A DNA stretch of 64,000 bases from Paramacrobiotus metropolitanus (Eukaryota > Tardigrada > Eutardigrada > Parachela > Macrobiotidae). Position numbers and translations under genes: made by a program. The notes beneath the pieces were generated by a model that made no database searches, was not told the DNA's origin, and saw nothing but the letters and a program-made list of their open reading frames with translations. Below, in pieces: positions 9,686 through 23,800 of this stretch. Position 1 is the first letter of the stretch. Each line of letters begins with the position of its first letter. Location of the stretch: positions 3,162,001-3,226,000 of the forward strand of contig NW_026570221.1 of the NCBI RefSeq assembly GCF_019649055.1, read 5' to 3'.

Positions 9686-12600
9686 TTATATCCAGCGCTG
9701 CCGCCGATCATCCGGCGTCCAACGCACTATATGATTACGGGGTAGCGACCCTGCCGAGCGACTCAGCGGACGGTGATCCCCCAGGTCAAAGGTCACCACC
9801 CTTTGTTGCGGCAAGGACGAGGTGGAGCGGCGTAACGCGGAGGGATGTATTCGGTGGTCGTCCATGTAGGAGAAACTCGTCTCCCGTAGACTACTGCTCG
9901 TGCCGTAGCGACGGGACAAAAGGGGCGTGACCACCGTCGATGGCTACAAATGACCCCGTTTTCACATTGCTGAACAGGTTTGTAGTAACCACGCTTACAG
10001 CAGCAGATTCGTCATCCTCGATCAGCGATTCCGAACGATTCCGCTCAAATTCTTTGTGCTTTTTCGCCACAAAATTGATTAGGATGAAATCACAGATCAT
10101 GCTGGCCTGCAAAAAATTAAGGCGCCTTTGTATCGATTGTTTAAGATATAACGGATTTTATAATTCCTTACAATTTCCAACAGGCCGAGCGTGGCGCCCA
10201 GTGTGTAGACGGTTTTCACGAAGGAGAATTTGCCGGCTTGGCCATGTACGTTGAAGACCAGCAGAATGCCGTACAGTTTGATGAGATCACGCCGCATTAT
10301 GCCGGTTTTATCTTGCCAGTAATACGACTGTCTGCAGCGTAAAGAAGATGAATCATTAGTACTTATACTGCTTTAAAGAGACTGGGAAAAAGCCAAATTA
10401 CCAATTTTTTATGCCCAGGAAAAGCTAAATTAGATTTACAAACTTTGACAAAAAATTAAGAGCGATTATTAAGAAAAGCAAAAAAAAATAATTAACCGCT
10501 TAACTGAATTAAAAACAGCAAAAACCAAACGAATACGTAAATTAAAAGAATTAAAAGCAGCACTTATTTACAAATATTTAATAACGAAGAATAAGCGAAA
10601 TTGTTATATTAGAAATCCATTACCACTTGTAGCACTTGACCTGCAAGCTGAACCTGTTAACTAAAATAAGAAAAATTTAAAAACGAACAAACACTAGCGT
10701 AAACACGTAGGTATTTAACTGAAATTTATATTATGAATAATTCTAACAATCTTTTTATAAAACCTCTAAAATATACCGGAAATTCCATCCCGGTGCTATT
10801 AGATCGCTAGCATTATCCAGCCGATGGAAGGAATACACCGGCAGACACTGGTCCAAATCATAGTCCAGATCGCAGTCCCAGTCGATGCGGATGGAAATAA
10901 TCCCGCCCTGCCAGTACGCGTAATTAAAAAGAATTCTCCGCTTCATTTAAGCCGCCCGGCCGTAATCGGCCGTTTGTCGGCCTGCATACCAGCACGGCCA
11001 TCTGGGAATGGCTCTCATTAGCCAGGGCAATAATATCCGCCATGTAGAAAATGGGACAGTACGGATCCGTCTGCGGGTGGTAGCGACAGTTTAGCTCGCT
11101 CAGGTTCTGCGGCACGATGTTCTGCCTAAGAAAACGCCGAACCGGCACGCGCGCGATCATTTATAATTTGTTGTGCTTGGCGGACATTGGCATTTGGTAG
11201 GGTAAAATTACCTAACTCCATGTAGATTCATATTAGCGTGCCGAAAAGCAGAAACTCTATTCTCACAAATTGATGCAAAGATTCAGTTATTCATAGAAAA
11301 AAAGATAAAATTCGAATAAAAATGGCGCAGCAAATAAAACGTGACTGCACTTGAAATTAAAACTTCATTTGTAGCGTACAATAATAAAAATTATTTTTGT
11401 TTGATATAGTTAATTTTGTATAAGCAACTTATTGCTTTTGTCTTACAGTTTAATATATTTTGTAGGTATCACATTTAAATTTTGTTCCTTATCTTAATTT
11501 ATTTATTTCGTAGTGCTCATTTTTGTATATAAAAAGTAATTATTTATATTGTTATTTTAAATGTTTAAATTTAATTAAAAAATAATAAATTGAAACTATT
11601 TATGCTGCTTAGCTGAGGAAAATAATTATTTTAAGAATTCAGTTTTATCAGTCCGGTTTGACTGTCGAGAATCAAATGCCTGTTTGGCGGCTGTCATGAA
11701 CCCAATTCGGCCTGTCACAACAGCTAATTTTACCCGTCAAGTAGCGGATTCTCTATCTCACCGTTGCACTTGGAATTTCGGAAAGACGATATAGTTGCGG
11801 ATGCTGACCGTGACGCTCTCGAAGCCGTTGATGCGGGAGTGACTGGGAAAAACAGCGCAACGGAGTTCGTGTCAACATTCCCGGCATACCACGTCCCACT
11901 TATATTATTACAGGCGTAACAGTTTAGCGTACTGGTAATGGACATCGCGTTCCGTCGGACACCAGCCGTGCACTTCGCAGGTGGAGTTCTCCCGGTCTAG
12001 GATGTCGAAGACGCAGCGTCCGGTGCGGATCCCGTTCCCATACATGGTCGGCATGTCCGGCACGCATTCCTCGTCGTCATCGCACAGACTGCCCGGCGTT
12101 TCCACGTTCGGATCCTGAAATTATTATGTCCGCGTCAAACAGTAACCTGATATTGTATTCGTTGCTAATTCTTGGTTGCGCAACATTCCCGCTTTATGGA
12201 TAGTTTTAAATAAAATTAAATAGTAGTTTTACAGAAACTGATGCTTTGGCTGCAACGTTTTATGAATAATTTGTCTACAAAAAAATAATTTATCGGTCGC
12301 ATTATCTAATGTTTTTATGGATAACTGCATGGAAAACAATAAGCGGCAACTATTTCTTAATAATAATCATGCAAACAGTTAGAACGAAAGCTTCAGATTC
12401 ATTAACAATTTTGCGTGTTGTTTTTGATAAGGAAAAAAATAGATTTTTCAAAATATTTTACTAACTTGTGAAGACATTTGTCGCTGTAACCTGCTTATGT
12501 TGCAGCTGAAACTGATATCGGATTCAACTTAAGCGCAAAGCAGAGGGCTGTTACAGTTAACTGTTATACATCTTCCTGACTCACCTCTGGACAATTCCCA

Positions 12601-13256
12601 TGCGTCTGATTGGGTGTAAAAACGTAATTAGTCGGGACAAATACGGCGCGTGATGACTGCGGACTAAACCCGATATCGCTGCTGTCCCACATTTTATTGG
12701 CGAAATTCTCGGCTTGCAAGAAGCCTTTGGTTTTGCTGACCACACTGCTCACGGCGTCGTCCGTGTCCTGATAGGATTTCGTAAACACCACCACGTAGCT
12801 GATAACAGTTAACAGAATAAGATTAGCCAGATGCCTTAATATTAAAATGAATATAAACAGAAATACAAAATTTACGTAAAATAGCTAAAAAAACTTGTAC
12901 TAATAACTATAAAAAATATACTGATAAAATTTCTTATTATTAAATAATGAATTTTAATAGTGTAGTTTTAAACTACCAGATCAGATACACGGCGATTGCG
13001 GCTTGCGACAACCGGTACATTGTCCCGAGCCATGGACAGCGTAACGTTATAACGCGCGGGGAGTTATATCTGTAATAAGAATGCCAAAAATAATTACGTG
13101 TTTGGAGAACTAAAATAAACAATCGTAAAATCAAAATAAAAAATGCGAGTCCTAAATACAGCAGAAAGAAGGTAAATCAAACCTGGTGAAAAACGAGAAT
13201 CTCCGCTCGTTATCGTCATACTCCAGCATCGTGGCGGCATATTCCTGTATATCCAT
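9686..13256 (-). CDS. P2X receptor A (ATP-gated cation channel)
   Basis: Ten exons, all in phase: 13256-13183, 13069-12977, 12798-12585, 12114-11912, 11842-11762, 11125-10990, 10907-10777, 10331-10172, 10106-9999, 9943-9686. They encode 485 residues, within the P2X range. P2X channels are plasma-membrane trimers opened by extracellular ATP. Visible features are TM1 at about 37-61, the ATP-binding lysines in SKTKG (K78, K80), NFR at about 308-310 and RDLIKLYGI (K329), ten ectodomain Cys in family spacing, and TM2 at about 345-375. The tail is Ser/Arg-rich (401-485). The first donor (gtttga) is weak. A second in-frame ATG at 13229 has a better context. Exon 3 corresponds to two exons of the neighbouring P2X B, while B lacks A's first intron. 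The last intron is only 55 bp; without splicing it a shorter tail would result. Confidence 0.85.
10332..10776. other. Intron 7 of P2X A
   Basis: About 445 bp, very AT-rich with runs of aaaaa and aaattaaaa. No nested gene seen. Confidence 0.6.
11126..11761. other. Intron 5 of P2X A
   Basis: About 636 bp, AT-rich, no nested gene seen. Confidence 0.6.
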
Positions 13257-14453
13257 GCAGATAAGTAATTATACGATGAAAAAAGCCTTACCCAGACCGG
13301 CAAATGATTTACCCAGCTCACGCTGGAAACACGGAGACAAATTGGTCGGGCAGTTTGCCCGCTAACAGACATTAACAGACCTTGAGTGATGTGCGCTGGT
13401 GTTTTACGAGTTGAACGCTGTAATATTGTACGCGCACGTACCATTAGGGATATAGGGCAAACGACGGAAATGCGGCAGTGTTGTCAGGCGTACTCCGGCA
13501 TATTGATTGCAAGGAGGAACATAGCCAGAGGAAAAAACACTTAAGACGGCTGATAATTGACGCATGTAACCGATATATGCAGCGCAATAAAACGCGTTGA
13601 GCAATAGACCGCGGTATAATTAGGATTTTGCTGAAGTGGCTACAATTACCGTACAAACATGTCTTCCTTTCCGGTGTTACAGTGCGACGGGATAGCATGG
13701 CGGGAATTAATAAAGGTATATTCCTATATCATTATTCGTAACTGTTTTCTCTTTAAACAGGAGATATTAGTCACAATCTGGAAAACATCCAGACACGTAA
13801 AATAGGCCTTTGCGGATAAATTAAAGGACGTGTTGCCGATACACAGCACCACATTTATTTTCCCGAGCTTCTGCGCACAAAAGTCTCAATATGTACCGAT
13901 TCTCATAAAGTTTCGCACATAAGCACGCATAAATACACAGATTACCCTTCATGAAATCCTCGCTAGAGGTTTTTTATAAATTTTTAAATAACTTTTCAGC
14001 TCAAAATTAAATAATTTTACAATTCATAACCAGTAATGGAATTCTCGTGCATTTTCGCGAATTGTGTGCTAAGTACAGCCACACCATTTTAAAACGGTTG
14101 AAACCAAAGAGGTTTAGAAAACATTATTTATGTAACTCCACGACTCAGTCTTCTTAGGTAAGTTTTTTTTTAAATCTTGCAATACCCTCTTGGAAATATT
14201 TTTGCCTTCTGTAAAGATTATCACGTAATTTCTGCAGCAAAATAGTTCAAAATGGGGCGCCGATAGTAAAACGATGGTGAAATGGGCGCCTGTTGTATAC
14301 CCAGAATTAATACGTTCAGACTGCTAGCACGCACATAGAGCACTCGAAAAGCATTATCCAGTCAAAAGCTTGCTAAGGACTAAGGCTTAAAATGTGAATC
14401 GAAAGTGATTTCACTGCACCTGGTTTTCTGCTGGCTTTTCATCTGCTTTGGCA
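13257..14453. other. Upstream region of P2X A
   Basis: Should hold the P2X A promoter and any 5' UTR exon. I see no clear TATA box and no conserved coding in either strand. Confidence 0.4.
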
Positions 14454-14689
14454 ATGAAAATATTATCTGGAGTCGCCTTCTTTGTTTGTGCATTATTCTT
14501 GTTCTTTCAGATTCAAGTACGTAAGTAAACGTTGCTGAGTTGTTGAATGTATTTACGCTCCTTGTCCTTATTATCATGTCTAACAGAATTTTCTGCAACG
14601 TTTTCGTTTGGTTTTGCTTGGCAGCACCGGTTCACTTTCCTAGTTACCTTCGTTTATTGATTAAGTACTCCCGTGCCAATCAGTTTTAG
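14454..14689 (+). CDS. Possible secreted mini-peptide precursor
   Basis: An ATG at 14454 opens a strongly hydrophobic, signal-peptide-like stretch (MKILSGVAFFVCALFLFF). It runs into a consensus donor (TAC then GTAAGT, 14521). The next strong acceptor, ttttgcttggcag at 14612-14624, joins in phase to 14625-14689, giving 43 residues. The mature peptide would be about 20 residues, with basic and aromatic residues (for example FPSYLRLLIKY). This is inferred from splice signals and the signal peptide alone: no homologue, promoter or poly(A) signal is visible. A later acceptor at about 14965 could give other ends. It may be a neuropeptide or host-defence type precursor, or chance. Confidence 0.3.
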
Positions 14690-15373
14690 CTTTCCGTTCC
14701 CAACGGACCGAAATCCGTTTACTGCAACCAGCAAAGTATTTGCCGAATGAATCAGTGTGTTAGCACGCTTTTTCCGCATGGCTGGCTTCTTAATTCGGTT
14801 TTGATGTGGTTCGCGTCAGTCCTCTGTAAGATGCACTAGGACTCTACCTGTACAATACTCCATGTTATGACTGTAAGGTACAAAAGGGAGCGCTATGATG
14901 TTAACATTTAGTCAGTTATGTGTAGCGACTTACCATTAGCAGTACACTTTATATCTCTGTTCAGATCAAAATTTACCATGAGCGATCAAATCTGCTGCAA
15001 CCGCCGGAATGGACGGTATTTCCTTGTGAACAGGCGGAACTGTAATAAGATAGCAGTAGCGATAGCACCTAAACACAGTAAGCACAGTGGGTAGAAAATA
15101 AAATATCTGTGCAAATTCTACAAAGTCAGCATTACTGTTAAAAGTTTGATTACTGTAAGAAAAGCGCTACAGAACAGTCTTTGCGCATTTAGTTTTAAAA
15201 TTGCAGTAACTGTCGTTTGTGCCGATCCCAACCAATTATGATCGACTTGGTTGTTTTTTTTGACTGCCCTTTTTGTTACAACGCACGGCAGCGCTTTGCA
15301 GCAGGAGGGCAGTTAAAACAAAGAAGAGGAAGGTACAAAAACGCAGCCGGTAGGATAGGATGGTTAGGATTTG
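14690..15373. other. No gene seen
   Basis: Intergenic; no supported exon on either strand. Confidence 0.4.
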
Positions 15374-15409
15374 CATTACAGTCCTGTTAGGATTTGCAGG
15401 ACTGTAATG
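15374..15409. repeat. Perfect 13-bp hairpin
   Basis: cattacagtcctg at 15374-15386 pairs exactly with caggactgtaatg at 15397-15409 around a 10-nt loop. The phrase taggatttgca occurs twice across it. First of three hairpins in a row. Confidence 0.75.
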
Positions 15410-15473
15410 GGGTAACGTCCATGATATGTGTAATATTTTATCGCAGGCTGTTCAACGGAACCGCACAATACCG

Positions 15474-15549
15474 AGAAAACTGCCTACAGGATTGTGGAAC
15501 GTGACATTTTTCATTAATATCTCCTTCTACAATCTTGTAGGCAGTTTCT
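15474..15549. ncRNA. Precursor-miRNA-like hairpin
   Basis: About 24 pairs between 15475-15499 (gaaaactgcctacaggattg, then tggaa) and 15525-15548 (ttctacaatcttgtaggcag, then tttc), with one bulged A and two G-U pairs, around a 25-nt loop. Arm and loop sizes fit an animal miRNA precursor. The two arms could equally be the ends of a short transposable-element relic. The strand cannot be fixed. Confidence 0.35.
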
Positions 15550-15574
15550 TTGTCAGTTCAGAAACGAATCCGAA

Positions 15575-15600
15575 ATCGCTTACACGGATCTGTAAGCGAT
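15575..15600. repeat. Perfect 10-bp hairpin
   Basis: atcgcttaca (15575-15584), loop cggatc, tgtaagcgat (15591-15600). A short palindrome, aagtgt-gg-acactt, follows at about 15619-15632. Confidence 0.7.
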
Positions 15601-15675
15601 ATACAGCCCTATCGCGGCAAGTGTGGACACTTTTTTTGAAAAATCACTAAAGGGTAGCCGTAGACAAATTTATAA

Positions 15676-15992
15676 TTATTTGATTTTCATATCGTTGCTG
15701 CTTGCGTCTAGCATGTTTTGCATTTTGGTTTGCCCTGCTGAGAGCGTTTTTGAAATCACAGCGATATAAAAATGAAAACCGACCGGATTAAAAATGTGGC
15801 TTGACCTGACCCATTGGCCGTGGCTGCCATCTTCCGACTCAAAAATTTGTTTAAAAATTTCATTGATGTCGCACAGCAAAAATAATAAGTTTGGGCTGTT
15901 CCGCAACCAATGCTCTTGCGATATGTGCAGGACATCCATCGAATTCCATGAAACCTGCGTGACCTTTGCAAATTTACCTCAGGCACCGTCAA
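15676..15992 (-). other. Possible coding remnant, unrecognised
   Basis: One minus frame reads 87 residues without a stop (LRNSPNLLFLLCDINEIFKQ region), with helix-like composition. Splice sites and homologues are not evident, and the overlapping frame is also open, so it may be a decayed element or chance. Confidence 0.2.
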
Positions 15993-16084
15993 AGTCGAGG
16001 GCGACCTCCTTTACGCCTTCGCCGGACAGCCGCCGAATGTCGCAAGCAACCGTTCTTGATAAAATCTCATTCAGAAGATGTTGA

Positions 16085-17892
16085 GAAGCATTTTTAAACT
16101 TTTCGTTTACACAGTAACCCCGAGGCATCTTGTTCCAGCAAGTTTAAGCAAAAGTCTTAGCTTTTTTAGTCACCGCTTTAATGGTTTTTTCTTCCATTCG
16201 CCCGGCGCTTATACCTCCTCGCCTGTGCTCATGATATTTGTCAACACTCCAAAATAAACTAGCGTCACCCACATCTGATTCATGGAAGTTATCAGCTCGA
16301 CGTCCCCAGATCCATGTGCTAGGCAACCGCACTTCTCGGTATGTCGTTTTTAACATAAAAGCCTATGGGAGAACCACTTTGTTCCGAGATCAGCGCAAGC
16401 ACTGGTCATGTAAGACGTTTCTGACACGCGTAACGGACACCTTGTGGATCATTCAATAACTTTCAAAAACCCCACGCAAAGATCCTAAGTGGTGGTACTT
16501 CTCGAGGGGCATTCATAAGCATAAAACAAACGACCGCTACCCCCTCCCCTAAAACACCGCTCGTCTCGCTACTGGCACATCAAAAGACTTTGATTTTAAT
16601 TTTTTTTTGATCCGCAATAAAAAACTACGCTAGAATAGTGCAAAACATAAAACAAAACGACGTACGAAAATATTTCTTAATTTATTTTATGCAACTGTCC
16701 ACACTTGGCGCGTTAGAGCTGTATGCCGTAAGGGAAGCGACCCGGTACATAATACCAAATTCGTCAACTTTCCGCACTTTCTACATGGAAAGTTGTAAGC
16801 GCACATATGCCTAAAGATCGGTTTAACGAAAAACGGTTCCAGCCTTTTTGTCAAATGTTATCATGAATATTTAAACTTTCAAATTAATTTTAAATTTTGG
16901 AAAAAGGATGCAGCTTAGCAATTCGATCTAAAAACGATCTTCATACTTGCGAGCATTTATGTGCGCACCGAAGCGTCGGACTCTCAATCGCACCGCACTG
17001 GAGCATAGTAATAATATTTCCTACTGATTCACGAATTATACTACACTTTATCGAATGAAAACGATTTTGCTCTACTAATACTTATAGGCAAAGACGTTGT
17101 TCCTCAGGTAATATTACATCAAAAACTAACAGAAAAAAATTCAATCATTTGAAAGTCGATTTGTACTGGGGACGTAACACTAACGCCATTATACCGAAGT
17201 AACGTTCAGTATTCTGTGTTTCGCCAAAATAGACCGCTTTAGTTGTCGTTCTTCCAAATACCAGATACGTGTACTTACAAAAACGTGGTACTTCTGAATT
17301 TCTCTGCGTTGCAGGCATTTTCGTTCTGTTGTTTATAGTGCTCTTTACGATAAGAGAAGATGAAGTCGATTAACCGTTCGCGACAAGCGAGAATTCGTGG
17401 TACATAAGCAGTAAACTATCGAAGAAGACCACTCGAAGTTGGTCGATGATTTGACCCGTATTCCATACGAAAAATTACGAAAATTGTTTTTTTTTTATCT
17501 CTGACATTCATATGTTTTTCGTTGTCGTTTTGCTGTGAGGTACAGTGGAGTCCAGTCCAGTGATCGTAGGTAATTTATCGAAGAAAAGTGAAGCAAATGA
17601 ACGTGGCACTGCGGAATAAATGCCACTTCTGCATCCCAATATTTTTATGGCGTTCTGACCTTTGCGACCGTACTCTGTACTTGCGATTGACGGTATAGAA
17701 ATTAGTCTGTATAATATTGCGCGCACACTACAATACACGAAGACGAGATCCTAAATTTTAACAGGTCTCTTTCGACAACGATATCCATAAACTGTATTGC
17801 TACTGTCAAGCTGTAAATATGTTCCTTTTTTGGACATTGGTCTCGACAACACATCATGCTTCGTTAAGATTCGTGACAGTGGATTCGTTAAC
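16085..17892. other. No gene seen
   Basis: About 1.8 kb of intergenic sequence downstream of P2X B (-). No exon, tRNA or repeat can be supported. Confidence 0.4.
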
Positions 17893-20800
17893 TTAAACAT
17901 CATCCATCGTAACCAGCGGTGGTCCGTGCCCGTGTACCGGCGAAAACGGCGCACTGCTTCGGGGTGACCCCAGAGAGTGCGGGAGAACCGTTAAGAGGAA
18001 GTCGCTGTTGCTGCGCGACCGCGATGCACTATTGCTCATCACGCCGAGGTCCGTGGATTTTGTGCGCGAGTGCGGAGTCTATGACAATCAAAAGTCAACG
18101 GTCAATAGCGGCTATAAAAGCGTGGTTTTTTTGTTGCGCCACGGGTGCTCACCTTGGATAAGTGGTCTAGTTTGGTGAACTTTTGTTCGATAAGTTCGTC
18201 GTTTGAGCGGAGACAGTTGAGCAGAACGAACTCGCACACCACGGATGCCTGTCCGAAGGGAACGTTTTATAAATATGTACTGGGCAAATTTACATCGCTT
18301 TAGCTAGGAGGGATTACTTGCTTTCCACTTATCGATTTTAAAGAAAGAACGTATGAACAGGTTTTCCTGAATTTTTTATATTAAAGCCATTTATTCTATC
18401 AAAATTCAATTAAGAGTTTTATATTATATCATGAAGTTTTCCAAAATGAATCAATTTACATAAAAACCTTCTAGCTTTGATCTATCTGAGAAACTTCTCA
18501 CAAATTATAAAGTCATGGTTTATATGTGGATGCGGTACAAAAACAAATGCAGCTTTATTTATTCAATAGAAACGCTTTAACTAAATTATCCTAAAACATT
18601 AATTTTTTCCTTAAAAGTTTTATGTAACTTTGGAAAATATTTTTGGTGTAGTTATAAGTTGGATTTTTTTAAAAAGAAGTAATAAATAGGAGCTAGCCAG
18701 AAATCTGCTTCATACGAAGGATAAAACTGTAAGCATTGGCAAGTACACGAATTTACTACTGAAGTATACACACTGTTGGCGCAGTAAGATTAAAAACGCA
18801 TGAAATTAAATTTCATTGTGTAAGTTGAGTTAGTTCTGCTTACAATTCCCAGCAAGCCCAGCCCGGATCCCAGGTTCATGGCAAAATTCACCGGGGAAAA
18901 TTTGTAGGCGCGCCCGTTGACATTGAAGACGAAGCGGATGCCCCACAATTTCACCAAATCCCGGCGCTGTATACCGCTGGCATCATAATAATAATACGCA
19001 TGCCTGCAACAGCATTTATATTTCCAGCCGAGTTTGTAAATGTAACCGGAAACTACAGCACATGTCTGTATACATCGGATTAAATTACCGAAAATTCCAT
19101 CCTTTGGCCACTTTGTCGTCTTTATTGTCCAGACGGCGGAAGGAGTAGTGCGGCACACAGTACTCCTCATCATAATCAAAATCACAGTTCCATGAGATAT
19201 CAAACCCGATTATTCCGCCCTGGTGGAAAAAAGCGAAAAAGCGGATCATCAGTCAGTGTAGCCATGATCAGGCGGTTTTTTACACCCGGCATAAACAGTC
19301 ATCGGAAGCGCATTAAGCAGATAAATTGCCTCGGCACACTCCACATCATCGCGCTGATATCGCGGCCGTAATTGGTTTGTATCGATCGCTTGTGGGATGC
19401 CTTTTAACGGCCTAAATGCCGGCATCCGCTACGTCAATATTTGACGTAATGGATAATTAAATACCTCCCCGCTTAAATAGGATCACGGTTTAAACAGTTC
19501 AAAAAGGAAGTAAAAAGACATAAATAATCACGTTAAGAAACCAAAGGCAAAACAGACTGATTTCTTTAAAATACCACGATGTGCTTTTATTTTCATTTTA
19601 AAATGTTTTATTAAAAAAATAAATATGTTAGTTAATAATTAATTTCACCTTAAAACCTTCTTTTGTGCTCTGATTTTATTTTGATATTTATCTGTATTCG
19701 ATATAGTTTTATTTAAACAGAAGAAACATTAGTTACCTCAAACTGATTTAGTAAAGTTGCTTATATAACAAAACTAATTCAGCGCGCGCTTTCGTCCAAA
19801 TTGAACTATATAATATAGGATGTGTTGAAACAAATAATTATAGAAATTTAAACAGGTACACCCTCATAATTCTAAAGACGTGGTTAGAAGAGAAACGATT
19901 GCCGATTTGAATGAAACGTTCTGTCGGCACAACTGGGAAAATGAATTAATTTTCAAAGCAAATACTTAATTATAAAATAAAATTATTAATGGTCTAAAGT
20001 TGTGTTATGAAGGACAAATCAAATGCAAGACAGATTAAGGTGGTTAGAGATGATATTTCATTTCCGTTTTTAATTTATATTAATGTATTATTTGCTTTAT
20101 AAATCTTTTTTTGTCTCACAAATTTTTAAACACATTTTATATTTTCAATACAAGTAACTTCAAAAATGTAACGGTAAAATTGTTCAGCAGTTACAATGTC
20201 TGTTACATGACAAAATGTGTGCGTATTTAAATTCGAAAATAAATAAATTATTATCTTGCAAAAAGGGGTTCTCAACGCCGACGTATTGTCTGTCAGATTC
20301 TCTGGAAAAAACACAATACCACTTCCGCATGGCTGCCTATATTATGATGCGGCTCACTCACCCGCACCGCAATCTCCGATAAGCTGACATTGGCTTGCTG
20401 GACGATCTTGGCCACACTGAACACCGGGCACAGCGGATCGGTATGGGGATCATACCGGCACGACTGCAGATATGTCTGGTTGATGGAATCCAGGATATTC
20501 CGCCTGCTCGTCAAGCAAACCCCAACATAATAACAGTTGCCACAGTGAAACCAGATAGCCTGTAATCCGGACGGTTCACAGCACCGACCTTTTCTTATCG
20601 AACTTGGGGAAAGCCACGTGATTCTTGACGAGGACAGTGACCGTCTCGAAGCCGTGCAGAATGGCACTCCTGAGAAATGGGAAATTATTATACAGGGTAA
20701 ATTGAAATGTCAGATGCCGGGAATGAGGTCACGCCGATCGGGATCGAAATATTGCTGACTATAAATGTCGGGCAACGATTGCGTAACCGGCAATGAATGT

Positions 20801-23800
20801 TGGGATATTGCACTTTGTCGTTCATCGAACAATTTGGTTATACAGTATGACGATGATGCGCAAGAAATTGCTCAGTGCTTTAACTATTAGTTCTCAAAAT
20901 GAAAACAAAAACTTGAAATAAAGTTGTATAGTTATGTACAAATTTTTCACCTTCGTGGTTAGAACGCTTTGCTACACTATCAAGTACGTAATTTTTTAAG
21001 TGACACTGACAACCCACTAAAAATTTTCTACTCGCAGAGTGTTCTTATAATTTTTTAAGAATTTTAAGTAAACGTCTTTTGAAAATATTGCTTCTTATGG
21101 GGAAATTTTTAACTTTACATAGTTTGAAATGATCGAATTTAGACAAAAAAAGAATTTTCATAAAAATAATGTCACTCCAATCTTTTTAAAAATTGGTTAC
21201 CTGCAATTCAAATATTTTCATACAAAGTGTAAACGTTCTCTAATGTTCTAAAATAAGTTTAGCATTTGAAGAAGATAGTTTTTAAAGAAAATTTTTTTAA
21301 ACTTAAAAGCTTGTCCTCGTTGCATTTCTGGAAAGTTGATTTTCTTTGAATATCGGTTTAGTAACTCCTCTGAATATTCTTTAAATATATTTTTAAATGT
21401 TGATGGGTATCTGTAGAGAAACCTGTGGAGAAGCACTGATTTGGTTGGCTCTCCGGTTTTTATTACCAAGTAAAATTACACGGATGTGATGATCTGACTA
21501 TCGTAGTTACAAAGATGAACATCTGCGTACTTGGGCGTTTTATCAATTTCCGTCGGGCACCAGGCGTTAATCTCGCACGTCCTGACGCTGCCCTGCCACA
21601 CCACACACCGTCCGGTCTTCAGCCCGTTCCCATAGGGCGTCGGCTCATCCACGGCGCAGTCATCGTCGCTGTGACAGAGGATGCCGTCCGCGCCGACATT
21701 GGGATCCTGCAATCATATCCGCCCTGATTAACGCGTCTAGACGAATAAACATTTCGTCGCAAGGCGCAAGCCGTAGCAAAACCATCCGGAAATAAACAGA
21801 ACATGTTGACGCTACAAATTAATCGGTTTTAACAGACCAAAGCCGAACAGCTCCACAATGCTTTAGTGTTCAGAAAAAAGACATAGGAATACCTGGTTCA
21901 GCATTGAAAAGCCTGTTAATTTGCAATCCATTTCTCCGTTAAAAAATTTAAAAACGTTTAAATAATTTGCATTTATTTTAATTTTGATTTTATGAAACAC
22001 TATAAAAAAGAGACGTAAATGTCAAATTTAGAATTCAAAATTTAGCCGGTTTTGAAAGATAAAAAAAATACTACCGAACAAAAAATTTTGATTTACTTAA
22101 AAAATGCGAAAAAATGTAATTTAACGTCTCGAACCGAAAAGCGGGTTTTAAAAGGTCACTACTGTACAGCTGACTGACTGAATGTTGTTAAAAAAATAAA
22201 ATAAAACGAAAACGTTTTGAGAAAATGTCGTTTATATTTGGAATTAAGCAAAGAAATAATTTCCAATTTTTGCGATTGATACATGCAGTATGATGCATAT
22301 TCAGTTTATTTGCGAACGCATTTATACACATTACCTCTGGGCATTGTCCCTGCGTCTGATTGGCCGTGTACACCAGACTCGTGGCAATGAAAAACGCATC
22401 ACTTTCCTATCGCAGCAGAAAAACACTCACACCTCAATTGATGGAACGATCCAATTAGCTATCACATAAAAAACCGGCACATCGATCGCGCAGACCATTC
22501 GTTCCAGCGAGTTTATTATTATGGATTAAATCAACAAATTAAGGAAGTGGAAATGTTATACTGCTGAAACGGCACATCCTGTCTCCGGCGTTTTTCTATA
22601 GACGCCTAACCACAGTCCCAATCAATAGACGCTCGAGCGTCCCTGAGCGCCAAATCCCCCGATGGACGATAAACTTAATGATGGAATATTGTGGCTTAAT
22701 TCAGCGCGCATCATCTCACCATATGCCCCGCTTGTAGTCCGTCATTTTTTTGTAGAAAGAAACTTTCTCACAATTTCAACGGTCTTTTGTTGTGTGTGGG
22801 GGAGGAAAAGTACCCACGTTCGGATAATAGACACTTAGCACTTGCTTTGCGTGACTCCATTAATATCCTATCGATCGTGACGTAGGCATGGTGCAGTTTT
22901 GATAATAATTTGATATCGATCACATTAATACACCAGTATATTTAGCTGTAAAGCGAGTACATCAGGGAAAGTGTGCTTCATAAAATAATCCGAAGAAATT
23001 GTATTTTTAAAAAAATCATTACAAAGTTCCAAACGGTTGAAAAATGAAATGGCTTCTAAAATAGGGATTTATTTAACGAAGAGATGACGTGCCAAAATTT
23101 TCAAGAATTTTATAATGCACTTGTAAGTATTTCTATTTGAAAAAAATTGCAAACAACTGAAGTCGCGCTGAGGAATTAAATTTCCTGAAATTCTAAAGTC
23201 GACTTTGCAAGCCTAAATTCAGTTTTGAAATGCTTGAAAAATGCTTGTGTGCTCTGTTTTGGTCAGATATGCCTTCCTTGTACTGTGGCTTTTACAAGAA
23301 GGTTTTTAAAATCCCAAAAAAGATCCGAGGAAAGAAATAAACAGCCAATTAGATTTTGATTTATAGAATATAATTAGTAATTCATAATTATATCTGTCAT
23401 ATTCGTAACTTCCGCGGATATTTCTTATCCAAATTTAACGCAGAAGTTATACCTTTAAATCATATCACAATTGTAACAAGGACGATACGCTCTTACCTGT
23501 GGCGGGACGACAAAATCCACACCGTCCCAGACTTCCTTGCGGGTGCTGTTGGCACGATACCGGTACATCATGCCCTTGATCTTGGTCACCACGCTGCTCT
23601 GCGCCATCTCGAAGTCTTGATAGCCACGCATGTAGCAGAACACGTATCTGTTACAGAATCCACCGTTATAAGCAATAAACTCGGAAGCAAAGAAATGTTT
23701 TCTTCCTATACAAACGCTCAGCATTATGCTGAATAAATGCAGCATACTCTGGGAACTGAACGGACGGCCATAATGATGACTGTCGAATGCATAATGAATA

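Noticed and set aside
9891-10106. A shorter P2X A ending at TAG 9891 by reading through a GTAAGC donor
   Set aside because: Splicing the 55-bp intron (9998-9944) gives a GC-rich Ser/Arg tail in phase, matching the separate tail exon of P2X B.
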